Source: Parapedobacter defluvii
GTDB lineage: Bacteria; Bacteroidota; Bacteroidia; Sphingobacteriales; Sphingobacteriaceae
DNA length: 64,000 nucleotides
Assembly (NCBI RefSeq): GCF_014642075.1
Contig: NZ_BMIK01000011.1
Span: forward strand, 3,550 to 67,549
Direction: 5' to 3'
Made by a program: the position numbers and the translations under genes. The notes under the pieces are model-generated. The model had not been told where the DNA came from. It saw only the letters and a program-made list of their open reading frames with translations, and ran no database searches. This document shows, in pieces, positions 26,280 through 34,894 of the stretch (position 1 is its first letter; the number at the start of each line of letters is the position of its first letter).

Positions 26280-26418
26280 TTTTTAATCAATTTTTCCATT
26301 ACAAAGTTGAGACGTGGATACACACGAAACAATCCCGCGAAAAGTGGAAATTTGAAAGGATAAAATTCCCCCGAAAAGGGGATTGGCGGCAGCGGAGGGT
26401 TATCACTATCTTTACAGC

Positions 26419-28407
26419 ATGAAGATATTTATATCTGTCCTTTTTTATATGGCGTTTTATGTTGGCAACTCACAAGATATTGTAAGTGAGAACATTACCG
26501 AACGGATAGGACAGATGCGTCTGTTGCCGTTGGATACCGCACAGGTGAACCAAATGCGCAGATTAGGTTTTTCTTTAATGGAAAAAGACAAAAATCTTTC
26601 CCGTCGGTTACTCGAAGAGGCATTGGATAAAAGCCTGAAAGTAAAAGAACCGGAAAGCATCATAGACTGCTACCGGCTTTTGGGAATCTGGTATGCAAAC
26701 TACGGTGATAATGGACGGGCAATGTTGCATTATCAATTATCTTACAAGGTCGCTGAAAAAAATAAAAAGCTGAACCTGATGGCAGGTGTCCTCTATAATA
26801 TGGGCAACGTGCAATATTGGCGCAGCCGGTACGACAGTTGTATTTATTACTATCAGCAGGCGCAACGCCTCTATGAGACCCCAGGATTTATAAAAAATGC
26901 CGGCATAACGCAAAATCAATACGACCGCAGGACTTCGGAGCTGTACCAGAACATCGCAACCGTTTTCGGCACCCTGAGCAATTTTAGGAAAGCCCACGAA
27001 TATATGGACAAGGCGATTGCCATTGCTCAAAAATATGACAGCCGGGCCGCCCGGGAAAACCTCGCCTTTTTTCAGCAGGAAAAAGCAGGGCTGTATGACG
27101 ACAGCGGCGAAACAGAGAAAGCCCTGAGGCTGCGGTTGTCCTATCTGCCGGGCATAGAAAGTGCCCAGTTCGACAGACCTTTGGAAAATGCCTACGTTAA
27201 TATCGCAACCGAGTATTTAGAGCTGAAAAAAACCGACTCGGCCGTGTTTTACGCCGATAAGCATGCCGCGCTCGCCCAAAAGCTTAACGAACCGGAATAC
27301 ACCGCATCCGCTGATTTTTTGCAGGCTAAAATTGCGTACCAAAACAAAAATTATCGGAAAGCGGAAATATATATCGAAAAAGCGAAATCCTATTATGAAA
27401 ACGTTGAAGATTTATTTGGAAAAAATAAATTCTACGGGCTTATCAAGGATATAGCATTTGCCAACGGGCATTACAGGGATGCCTTTTTGTATGCACAAAA
27501 ATACGATGAAACAAAAGATAGTCTACAAACCGGCAAACAGGCTATCGAATTCATGGAAAGGGAAATGCGTTACGAAACCGAAAAGAAAGAAACACAGATT
27601 AAACTCCAGGAAGCAGAAATCAAACAAAAAAAACTGTTCAATTACATTTTTACCGGCTGCACGTTGGGATTAATACTCATCCTTGTGTTACTGTACCGCA
27701 ACCACCGCCACCGACAAAAAATACAAAAAGCCAAGATAGAAGAATTAGAATTAGGAAAACAATTAGCCGCTACAGAAGCCATCCTCAAAGGTGAAGAGCA
27801 GGAACGAAGCCGCCTGGCAAAAGACCTGCACGACGGACTGGGGGGTATGCTCAGCGGAATAAAATTACAATTAGGAGCGATGAAAGGAAACCTGATACTT
27901 ACGGAAGAAAACGGTGCACTATTTAACAATGCCCTGAACAAACTGGACCAGTCTATTTCCGAAATGCGCCGTGTGGCGCACAATATGATGCCCGAAGCCC
28001 TGATACAACTGGGACTGGAGCAGGCGCTGCAGGACTATTGCAGCAGCATCAGTGCATCCGGTACTTTTACCGTCAACACCGAATTTTACGGCCTTGGACA
28101 ACGGTTGAGTGCTGCTACCGAAGTAACGGTTTACCGGATTATACAGGAGCTGGTCAATAATGCGGTGAAACATTCAAGCGCCAAAAGCATACTGGTACAG
28201 GTGCTGCGCCGCGATCAGTGGCTCAGTATTACGGTAGAAGATAATGGTAGGGGCTTTGATGTCGCGCACTGGCAGGAAAAGCCAACGGCCGGATTGCAGA
28301 ATATTGAATCGAGAGTGCATTATCTCGGCGGAAACATGGATATTAAATCTGCACCGGGAAAAGGTACGTCGGTATATATAGAATGTAAAATCGAGCACAA
28401 TGGGTAG
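26419..28407 (+). CDS. Sensor histidine kinase with TPR sensor region
   Basis: From the ATG at 26419 the protein has 662 residues: a signal or N-terminal membrane segment, several TPR repeats (about 40-400) exposed outside the cytosol, a membrane helix (LFNYIFTGCTLGLILILVLLYR is its region, about residue 415), a HisKA_3 domain with the phospho-acceptor His471 in DLHDGLGG, and an HATPase domain with NNAVKHS and EDNGRGFD. It belongs to the NarX/DesK-like kinases common in Bacteroidota. It overlaps the response-regulator gene by eight bases, so the pair is co-expressed. The stimulus is unknown; it stands divergent to three exported-protein genes it may control. Confidence 0.9.
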   Translation: MKIFISVLFYMAFYVGNSQDIVSENITERIGQMRLLPLDTAQVNQMRRLGFSLMEKDKNLSRRLLEEALDKSLKVKEPESIIDCYRLLGIWYANYGDNGRAMLHYQLSYKVAEKNKKLNLMAGVLYNMGNVQYWRSRYDSCIYYYQQAQRLYETPGFIKNAGITQNQYDRRTSELYQNIATVFGTLSNFRKAHEYMDKAIAIAQKYDSRAARENLAFFQQEKAGLYDDSGETEKALRLRLSYLPGIESAQFDRPLENAYVNIATEYLELKKTDSAVFYADKHAALAQKLNEPEYTASADFLQAKIAYQNKNYRKAEIYIEKAKSYYENVEDLFGKNKFYGLIKDIAFANGHYRDAFLYAQKYDETKDSLQTGKQAIEFMEREMRYETEKKETQIKLQEAEIKQKKLFNYIFTGCTLGLILILVLLYRNHRHRQKIQKAKIEELELGKQLAATEAILKGEEQERSRLAKDLHDGLGGMLSGIKLQLGAMKGNLILTEENGALFNNALNKLDQSISEMRRVAHNMMPEALIQLGLEQALQDYCSSISASGTFTVNTEFYGLGQRLSAATEVTVYRIIQELVNNAVKHSSAKSILVQVLRRDQWLSITVEDNGRGFDVAHWQEKPTAGLQNIESRVHYLGGNMDIKSAPGKGTSVYIECKIEHNG

Positions 28408-29023
28408 GATAAACGTGTTGGTGGCAGACGATCACCCTATGGTACTGGAGGGGATGCGCAGTATGCTTGCTGAAATAGATTTTGTAGCAGTGGCGGGTCT
28501 AGCGCAAAATGCCTCTCAGGCATTGGAGCTGATTAAGGCCAATAAGCCTGATATTGTCATTACCGATATCAATATGCCTGAAATAAGTGGCATAGAACTT
28601 ACGGCAGAAATCGGAAAAGAATATCCGGGGATAAAGGTCATTGCGATGAGTACTTTCAACGAACGCAGCTATATTTCCCAGATGGTGCAGCAGGGTGCAT
28701 CTGGTTACCTGCTCAAAAGCGCATCGAAAGAGGAAATAGAAACGGCGATCCTTACCGTCAACGCGGGCAGGCTGTATATGAGCTTAGATCTGGATATGAG
28801 CAAACAGGAGCAACAGGAAATAAAAAAAATTCCGGTGCTGACCAGCCGCGAAAAAGAAGTACTCTTGTTGATAGCGGAGGGGCTTACTAACCCGCAAATA
28901 GCGGAAAGGTTATTTGTAAGCCCCTATACCGTTGATAGTCATAGGAAAAACCTGCTTACAAAATTTGAAGTAAACAACACGGCAGGATTGATTAAGCTTG
29001 CTGTAAGGATTGGATTGGTTTAA
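28400..29023 (+). CDS. NarL/LuxR-type response regulator
   Basis: This 207-residue protein has a receiver domain with the phosphorylation site Asp56 (ITDINMP), the switch residues MSTF and the conserved LLKSAS lysine, and a C-terminal LuxR helix-turn-helix (LTSREKEVLLLIAEGLTNPQIAERLF, TVDSHRKNLLTKF). It is the partner of the upstream kinase and probably activates nearby promoters. The ATG lies inside the kinase's last codons. Confidence 0.93.
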   Translation: MGRINVLVADDHPMVLEGMRSMLAEIDFVAVAGLAQNASQALELIKANKPDIVITDINMPEISGIELTAEIGKEYPGIKVIAMSTFNERSYISQMVQQGASGYLLKSASKEEIETAILTVNAGRLYMSLDLDMSKQEQQEIKKIPVLTSREKEVLLLIAEGLTNPQIAERLFVSPYTVDSHRKNLLTKFEVNNTAGLIKLAVRIGLV

Positions 29024-29027
29024 ATAA

Positions 29028-29205
29028 CCGGCCTACCTGCAGGCAGGGTATGCCCGGTGCGTTTACCATTGGCCATAACGTGAACAGTAATACGGAAGTG
29101 GATCAAGTGATGACGTTTTATGGCGGTTATGCGGGTTACTTCCGGGATATTGATGGCCATCTATGGGAAATGGTTTGGAACCCTTCTTTATTCGTGGAGG
29201 AATAA
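29028..29205 (+). pseudogene. VOC gene fragment, copy 2
   Basis: This segment is nearly identical to part of the decayed VOC gene at 21.9 kb (PGAFTIGHNVNSNTEVDQVM, then FYGGYAGYFRDIDGHLWEM), but lacks 48 bases (16 codons) between these parts. It retains the proper family C-terminus (VWNPSLFVEE), which copy 1 has lost. Only about 50 residues remain, so it cannot fold as a VOC domain. Confidence 0.8.
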
Positions 29206-29222
29206 GATGCCTTGATCGCCGG

Positions 29223-29284
29223 ATTTCAAAGTTTAGCTTCAGATATTTCAAAGTTTTACTTCAGATATTTCAAAGTTTAGATTC
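29223..29284. repeat. 22-bp tandem repeat, about three copies
   Basis: Copies begin at 29223, 29245 and 29267 with the common start ATTTCAAAGTTT and the common end CTTCAGAT (the third diverges at its end). They lie between two gene fossils. Confidence 0.75.
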
Positions 29285-29332
29285 GTCACCGGCCCCCGCC
29301 AGTCTGGCAAAACCACCTTATTGAAATCATAG
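29261..29332 (+). pseudogene. P-loop ATPase fossil
   Basis: The frame reads RFVTGPRQSGKTTLLKS and then a stop. GPRQSGKT is the Walker A motif in the form typical of the DUF4143-linked AAA ATPases that are frequent in Bacteroidota genomes. No start codon, Walker B or C-terminal part remains. Confidence 0.55.
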
Positions 29333-29355
29333 AGATTTGGCGTTTTGGGCTGGAT

Positions 29356-30378
29356 TCAGCCCCCCGCCGGATCGTAATAGCTTAGGTACCAATCGATAAA
29401 TTTCTTTACCCCGGCATCCACGGAGGTTTGAACCTCGTAGCCGAAATCTGCTTTCAATTTGTCGACATTGGCCCACGTCTTTTCCACATCGCCCGCCTGC
29501 ATGGGCAGGTATTCCCGGATGGCTTTTTTGCCGGTGTGCTTTTCGATGGATTCGATGAAATCCAGCAGCCTGACCGGTTTACTGTTGCCTACATTGTAAA
29601 GGGTATACGCCGGTAGTTGCCAATCCGATGTGGCAGCAACGATACGGTTGATGCTATGGGCAACGTCGTCTACGTACGTGAAATCACGGTATAGGTTTCC
29701 ATGGTTGAAAACCCGGACGGGCTTACCCTTTAGGATGGCGTCCACAAACAGGAACATGGCCATATAGGGCCTGCCCCAGGGGCCGTAAACCGTAAAGAAA
29801 CGCAAACCGGTTGTTTTCAGTCCATACAGATGGCTGTAGGTATGCGCCATCAATTCGTTGCTGCGCTTGGTGGCTGCATAGAGGCTCACCGGATGGTCCA
29901 CACGGTCGTCTTCCGAAAAGGGAATCTTATCATTTGCTCCGTAGATGGAAGAGCTGGATGCGTAGATCAGGTGGCCGATGTGATGCTGACGGCAGCACTC
30001 CAGCACATTGGCAAAACCAACCAGGTTGGAATGCACGTAGGCCTGCGGATTTTCCAGGGAATACCGAACGCCGACCTGTGCGGCTAAGTGCACCACCAGC
30101 TCGAATTTTTCGTGCCGGAAAAGTGCATCCAATTTATCTAAATGGGTGATGTCCAGCAGCTGAAAACGATAGTTCGGGTGGGTTTTGCTGGGTACTAGTT
30201 CACCTTCCCATACTTGCTGCCGGTCGATGCCACAAACTGCCAATCGCGCGTATTTCAGGTCGACATCGTAGTAGTTGTCGAGGTTATCCAGTCCAACAAC
30301 CGTATGGCCTTCGGCCAGCAGCATCTGCACCGCATGAAAACCAATGAAACCCGCTGCCCCGGTTACCAAAATCTTCAT
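29356..30378 (-). CDS. NAD-dependent UDP-sugar epimerase (UDP-glucuronate 4-epimerase-like)
   Basis: This 340-residue short-chain dehydrogenase of the extended type has GAAGFIG at residues 7-13, the DNLDNYYDVDLK segment typical of the CapI/UDP-glucuronate 4-epimerase subgroup, SSSSIYG, and the catalytic YAATK (Tyr-x3-Lys). It would interconvert nucleotide sugars for capsule, exopolysaccharide or O-antigen. It lies 11 bases after the arginine decarboxylase stop on the same strand. Substrate is inferred from the subgroup signature. Confidence 0.88.
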   Translation of the reverse strand: MKILVTGAAGFIGFHAVQMLLAEGHTVVGLDNLDNYYDVDLKYARLAVCGIDRQQVWEGELVPSKTHPNYRFQLLDITHLDKLDALFRHEKFELVVHLAAQVGVRYSLENPQAYVHSNLVGFANVLECCRQHHIGHLIYASSSSIYGANDKIPFSEDDRVDHPVSLYAATKRSNELMAHTYSHLYGLKTTGLRFFTVYGPWGRPYMAMFLFVDAILKGKPVRVFNHGNLYRDFTYVDDVAHSINRIVAATSDWQLPAYTLYNVGNSKPVRLLDFIESIEKHTGKKAIREYLPMQAGDVEKTWANVDKLKADFGYEVQTSVDAGVKKFIDWYLSYYDPAGG

Positions 30379-30389
30379 CCGGGTGGTTA

Positions 30390-31781
30390 TTATTGGTACC
30401 CCAATAGCCGGAGTACCTGTTTGCTGTTCTGTTCTTCGCCGAATACTTCAAAGTTGAACGTCTCATCTCGGTTCCGCCGGATGAGCACATGCTTGGGTGA
30501 GGGGAGCAGGCAGTGGTGAATGCCGCCGTATCCACTCAGCACCTCCTGGTAGGCACCGGTGTGGAAGAAACCGAGGTACTGTATTTTGCGGGTTTTGGGC
30601 ATGAACACGTTGTTCATGTGGGCTTCCTGGTTGTAATAGTCCTGCCCGTCGCACGTAATACCCCCAAGGTTTACGCGTTCATATTCCGAATCCCAGTTGT
30701 TGATGGGCAGCAGGATGTATTTTTGATTGAGCGCCCACACATCCGGAAGGTTGGTAATGAAAGAGCCGTCCAGCATCAGCCACTTTTCCCGGTCGTTCTG
30801 CTGCTTGCGCCCAAGTACTTTGTACAGGATTCCCGAGGCTTCCGCCACGGTGTATTTACCGAATTCGGTAATGATGTCGGGTTCCATCACCTCATGCTGG
30901 GCGCAGATCTGCTTAATCCGGTTGACGATTTCATTGACCATATATTCATAGTCGAAATCATGCACCAGCGAATCTTTGAAGGGCATGCCCCCGCCGATGT
31001 CCAGCGTATCGAGGTCAGGGTTTATTTTCTTGAACTTACAGTAAAGCGTGACGTATTTTTCAAGCTCATTCCAATAATAGGGCGTATCGGAAATACCCGA
31101 ATTGATGAAAAAATGCAGCAGTTTAACCCGAAAGTTGGGGTTGGGTACCACTTTGTTGTTGTAGAAATCCAGAATGTCTTCCAGCCGGATGCCCAGCCGG
31201 GAGGTATAGAACTGCGAATCCGGCTGTTCTTCCGCCGCAATCCGGATGCCCAGGTTGCAGGGTTCTTCCAGCTCGACTTCATCGTCGTAGATATTGAATT
31301 CCTCCTTGTTGTCAAGTACGGGTATGATGTTCTTATACCCGTCGTGGAGCATGTCCACGATGTATTGTTTGTATTGATAGGTCTTGAACCCGTTACAGAT
31401 CACGGTAATGTCCTTATTGACAATCCCCTTTTTTTCCAGGGCGTCAATCATGGGCATGTCAAAGGCCGACGAAGTCTCCAGGTGGATGTCGTTTTTCAGG
31501 GCTTCCTCTACCACATGGCGGAAATGGGAACTTTTCGTACAGTAACAGTATTTATAGGTACCCCGGTAGTTATGCTTCAAGATGGCGGTCTGGAACAATA
31601 TCTTTGCCTGCTGGATCTTTTTACTGATGATGGGCAGGTAGGTAAACCGCAGCGGGGTTCCGTAAGTCTCGATCATTTCCATGAGGTTGAGGTCATGGAA
31701 ATACAGCTCGTCGTCGATGATATCAAATCCATCCTGGGGAAACCCCACGCTTAGGTCAAGAAATTCCTGGTAGCTTTGCAT
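30390..31781 (-). CDS. speA: Biosynthetic arginine decarboxylase, short Bacteroidota form
   Basis: This 463-residue PLP enzyme of the alanine-racemase-fold decarboxylase class has YKYCYCTKSSHFRHV (the PLP lysine region), HLETSSAFDMPMIDAL, LDIGGGMPFKDSL, the FGKYTVAEASG block and the C-terminal LNPKG-like part FMPKTRKIQYLGFFHTGAYQEVL. It decarboxylates arginine to agmatine for spermidine synthesis. It is much shorter than E. coli SpeA but normal for Bacteroidota. It is divergent from argS, which also uses arginine. A large open frame on the opposite strand is an antisense shadow. Confidence 0.88.
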   Translation of the reverse strand: MQSYQEFLDLSVGFPQDGFDIIDDELYFHDLNLMEMIETYGTPLRFTYLPIISKKIQQAKILFQTAILKHNYRGTYKYCYCTKSSHFRHVVEEALKNDIHLETSSAFDMPMIDALEKKGIVNKDITVICNGFKTYQYKQYIVDMLHDGYKNIIPVLDNKEEFNIYDDEVELEEPCNLGIRIAAEEQPDSQFYTSRLGIRLEDILDFYNNKVVPNPNFRVKLLHFFINSGISDTPYYWNELEKYVTLYCKFKKINPDLDTLDIGGGMPFKDSLVHDFDYEYMVNEIVNRIKQICAQHEVMEPDIITEFGKYTVAEASGILYKVLGRKQQNDREKWLMLDGSFITNLPDVWALNQKYILLPINNWDSEYERVNLGGITCDGQDYYNQEAHMNNVFMPKTRKIQYLGFFHTGAYQEVLSGYGGIHHCLLPSPKHVLIRRNRDETFNFEVFGEEQNSKQVLRLLGYQ

Positions 31782-31829
31782 TTTTATTTTCTTCTAAATA
31801 ACCCCCTGCTTTTCAATGGCAGAAGCGAA

Positions 31830-31876
31830 TTAGACAAACATCCATTTGCATATAAAGGCCTGTTTGTCTAAGTTTG
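31830..31876 (+). promoter_or_regulatory. argS promoter within an 11-bp inverted repeat
   Basis: TTTG at 31845-31848, a 20-base spacer and TAAGTTTG at 31869-31876 form a perfect Bacteroidota promoter for argS, with a start near 31883. The arms TTAGACAAACA (31830-31840) and TGTTTGTCTAA (31861-31871) are exact reverse complements 20 bases apart; the right arm overlaps the -7 box and the -33 lies in the loop. It could be an operator shared by argS and the divergent speA. Confidence 0.65.
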
Positions 31877-31970
31877 GCAAAGATATGTTTTCGGTGTGAA
31901 ATCAAACAGTTATCTAAATGTAATTTTATGATTTCGGTACCGGCGAAGGAATTAATGCTTAAATACTTAC

Positions 31971-33755
31971 ATGATCAACGCCATACAGCAACAACTTATA
32001 GAATATACCAAACAGGCAGTCAGGGAATTATATCAATCAGACGTACCCGATCATCAGATTACATTGCAGGAAACCCGGAAGGAATTTGAAGGGCAGTGGA
32101 CCATCGTTACCTTTCCATTCACCCGGTTTTCCAAAAAAACACCCGAGTTGACCGGTCAGGAAATCGGAGCTTATCTCGTGCCCCGTATTTCGGCCATTGA
32201 GTCGTTCAACGTAATCAAAGGATTCCTCAATATCAGCCTTTCCGATGCCTATTGGGCGGATTTATTTAAAACAGCCATCACGGGGAAAAGTTTTGGCACG
32301 TTTGGCCCCAACGGCAGGAAGCTCATGGTGGAATACTCGTCGCCGAATACCAATAAGCCCCTGCACCTCGGCCACATCCGCAATAACTTATTGGGCTATT
32401 CGGTAGCCGAAATCCTGAAACGATACGGTTACGAGGTTATAAAAGCCAATTTGGTAAATGACCGCGGTATCCACATCTGTAAGTCTATGCTGGCCTGGCA
32501 ACGGTGGGGAAACGGAGAAACCCCCGAAAGCAGCAGCCTCAAGGGCGATCACCTGGTGGGCAAATACTACGTGTTGTTCGATAGGGCGTATAAACAAGAG
32601 ATCGATGCCTTGCGGGCACAGGGCCTGAGCGAGGAAGACGCCAAAAAGCAGGCGCCGATTATCCGCGAAGCCCAGCAGATGCTCCAGCAGTGGGAAGCAG
32701 GTGACGAAGCGGTGATCGGATTGTGGAAAATGATGAATGGGTGGGTGTACGCAGGTTTTGAACGAACCTACAACCGGCTTGGTGTGGATTTTGACAAATA
32801 CTATTACGAGTCCGATACGTACCTGCTCGGCAAGGATATCATTCAGGAAGGGCTGGACAAGGGGGTGTTTTTCCGGAAAGCAGACAACTCGGTCTGGATT
32901 GACCTGACGGAAGACGGCCTGGATGAAAAGCTGGTGTTGCGCGGCGATGGAACCTCGGTTTACATCACGCAGGATCTGGGCACAGCTCAGCTGAAGTTTG
33001 ACGAGTTCGGAATGGAGGAATCCATTTATGTGGTGGGCAACGAGCAGGACTATCATTTCAAAGTGCTCTTTCTGATTTTAAAGAAGCTGGGCAGGTCCTG
33101 GGCGGATGGGCTGTTCCACTTATCGTATGGGATGGTCGATTTACCATCGGGCAAGATGAAATCCCGGGAGGGAACCGTGGTGGATGCCGACGACCTGATG
33201 GATGAGATGAGGGAAACCGCCAAAAAGCGGACCGAAGAATTAGGCAAAACAGAAGGATTGTCAGATCCGGAAAAGGAGCACCTGTATCACATCATCGGTA
33301 TGGGCGCCCTGAAGTATTTCCTGCTGAAAGTAGAACCCAAAAAACGGCTGCTGTTTGATCCCAATGAGTCCATCGACTTCCAGGGTCATACCGGCCCGTT
33401 TATCCAATATACCCATGCACGTATCAAGTCTGTGCTGGCGAAGGGAAGTTTTTCAGCACATACCCCGCTGCCCGTGCGGGATGAGTTAACGGACAGCGAG
33501 CGTGACCTGATCCGGTTACTGGGCGACTATCCGGCCGTGATTGAAGTATCGGCCAAAGAATTCAGCCCGGCACAACTGGCTAATTATTGCTTTGAAGTGG
33601 CCAAGCAGTATAATAAATTTTATCACGAGGAATCCATCCTCAAAGCGGAAGTGGAGTCCTTAAAGAATTTCAGGTTGCACCTTTCCGAGGCTACTGCCCG
33701 GATCATCGCCGATGGGATGAGTCTGCTGGGTATCGAGGTGCCGGAGCGGATGTAA
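31971..33755 (+). CDS. argS: Arginyl-tRNA synthetase
   Basis: This 594-residue class I aminoacyl-tRNA synthetase charges tRNA-Arg. An N-terminal Arg_tRNA_synt additional domain (about 1-100) is followed by the HIGH-type motif HLGH at 132-135 in SSPNTNKPLHLGH, the KMSK-type motif KMKS at 395-398, and a DALR anticodon-binding domain at the C-terminus ending TARIIADGMSLLGIEVPERM. Length and motifs are normal. Translation starts at the ATG at 31971, about 90 bases after the predicted transcription start. Confidence 0.97.
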   Translation: MINAIQQQLIEYTKQAVRELYQSDVPDHQITLQETRKEFEGQWTIVTFPFTRFSKKTPELTGQEIGAYLVPRISAIESFNVIKGFLNISLSDAYWADLFKTAITGKSFGTFGPNGRKLMVEYSSPNTNKPLHLGHIRNNLLGYSVAEILKRYGYEVIKANLVNDRGIHICKSMLAWQRWGNGETPESSSLKGDHLVGKYYVLFDRAYKQEIDALRAQGLSEEDAKKQAPIIREAQQMLQQWEAGDEAVIGLWKMMNGWVYAGFERTYNRLGVDFDKYYYESDTYLLGKDIIQEGLDKGVFFRKADNSVWIDLTEDGLDEKLVLRGDGTSVYITQDLGTAQLKFDEFGMEESIYVVGNEQDYHFKVLFLILKKLGRSWADGLFHLSYGMVDLPSGKMKSREGTVVDADDLMDEMRETAKKRTEELGKTEGLSDPEKEHLYHIIGMGALKYFLLKVEPKKRLLFDPNESIDFQGHTGPFIQYTHARIKSVLAKGSFSAHTPLPVRDELTDSERDLIRLLGDYPAVIEVSAKEFSPAQLANYCFEVAKQYNKFYHEESILKAEVESLKNFRLHLSEATARIIADGMSLLGIEVPERM

Positions 33756-33822
33756 CCTTCTTCGCGTGCTCTGCGGGTAAGCGTGAGCGTCTTTGCAGCT
33801 TGGCGTGAAAAACAATCAGCAA

Positions 33823-34893
33823 ATGAACAAATCTAGTATAAATGTTGGCCTTATTGGCTTCGGCATAGGTGGACAGGTGTTCCATGCGCCGATTATTACT
33901 TCCGTGGATGGGTTGCGCCTGCATAAGGTCAGTGCCCGGCGTCCGGAGCAGTTGGAAATCCTTCAGCGCCGGTATTCGGATACCCGGATCGTCGACAATG
34001 CGGATGCCATCATTCATGCCGACGATATCGACCTGGTGGTGGTGGCTACCTCCAACGACATGCATTATCCTTTTGCGAAAGCGGCTCTTCTGGCGGGAAA
34101 GCATGTCGTGGTGGAGAAACCTTTTACCAACACCACCGCGGAGGCGGATGAACTTATTGCATTGGCAAGACAGCAAAACCTCCGGTTGAGTGTGCATCAC
34201 AATTCCCGGTGGCACAGCGATTACCTGACCGTACAGAAGGTGGCAGCGAGCGGAAGGCTCGGCAGGCTGGTTTCTTTTGAAGCCCGCTTTGACCGTTTCC
34301 GTAACGCACTCCGCCCCAATGCCTGGCGTGAGGCCGACCTGCCGGGATCGGGAATTTGGTATGACCTCGGGGCACACCTGGTTGATCAAACCATGCAGCT
34401 TTTCGGCCTGCCGCTTGCGGTAAATGCGGATTTGCGGATTCAGCGGCCCGGCGCTGGCGCGGTGGATGATTTTGACGTGATCCTGCATTATCCAAACCAG
34501 CTTAAAGCATCGCTGAAAGGATCCATGCTCGTCAAGGAGCCCACGCCGCGCTATGCTCTGTATGGGATGGATGGCGCCTTTGTAAAACCGGGAGTGGATC
34601 CGCAGGAAGCGGCATTGAGGGCGGGCCTGTCGCCCAAAGGGGATCCCGATTGGGGCAAAGAACCCCGTGAAATCTGGGGAAAGCTTAATGTATTGGAAAA
34701 TGGGGAAGATCGCATCGAGTATGTCGAAAGCGAGCGGGGAGACTATCCGGCTTTTTACCGCAATATCTATGACGCGATTGCGAATGGCAAGGAATTAGCC
34801 GTTTTGCCCGAACATGCCCGGAATGTCATCTACGTGATTGAGATGGCTGAGAAGAGCTGGGCAGAGCGGCGAACGGTGGATTTACAGTTTTAA
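33823..34893 (+). CDS. Gfo/Idh/MocA-family NAD(P)-dependent oxidoreductase
   Basis: From the ATG at 33823 the protein has 356 residues: a Rossmann fold (VGLIGFGIGGQVFHAPII), the EKPFTNTTAEAD motif with the catalytic-type Glu-Lys-Pro, and the C-terminal beta-sheet domain (FEARFDRFRNALRPNAWRE, GIWYDLGAHLVDQTMQLF). Family members oxidise or reduce sugars, inositol or bile pigment-like compounds; the substrate is unknown. It is followed two bases after its stop by the flavoprotein gene. Confidence 0.9.
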   Translation: MNKSSINVGLIGFGIGGQVFHAPIITSVDGLRLHKVSARRPEQLEILQRRYSDTRIVDNADAIIHADDIDLVVVATSNDMHYPFAKAALLAGKHVVVEKPFTNTTAEADELIALARQQNLRLSVHHNSRWHSDYLTVQKVAASGRLGRLVSFEARFDRFRNALRPNAWREADLPGSGIWYDLGAHLVDQTMQLFGLPLAVNADLRIQRPGAGAVDDFDVILHYPNQLKASLKGSMLVKEPTPRYALYGMDGAFVKPGVDPQEAALRAGLSPKGDPDWGKEPREIWGKLNVLENGEDRIEYVESERGDYPAFYRNIYDAIANGKELAVLPEHARNVIYVIEMAEKSWAERRTVDLQF

Positions 34894-34894
34894 G

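Noticed and set aside
30513-31754. 413-residue plus-strand frame
   Set aside because: It is fully antisense to speA, which has clear enzyme motifs; the plus-strand translation has no recognisable domain.
34838-34894. Earlier TTG start of the HI0933-family flavoprotein
   Set aside because: It would lie inside the preceding gene and add residues before the FAD motif; the TTG at 34895 fits better.
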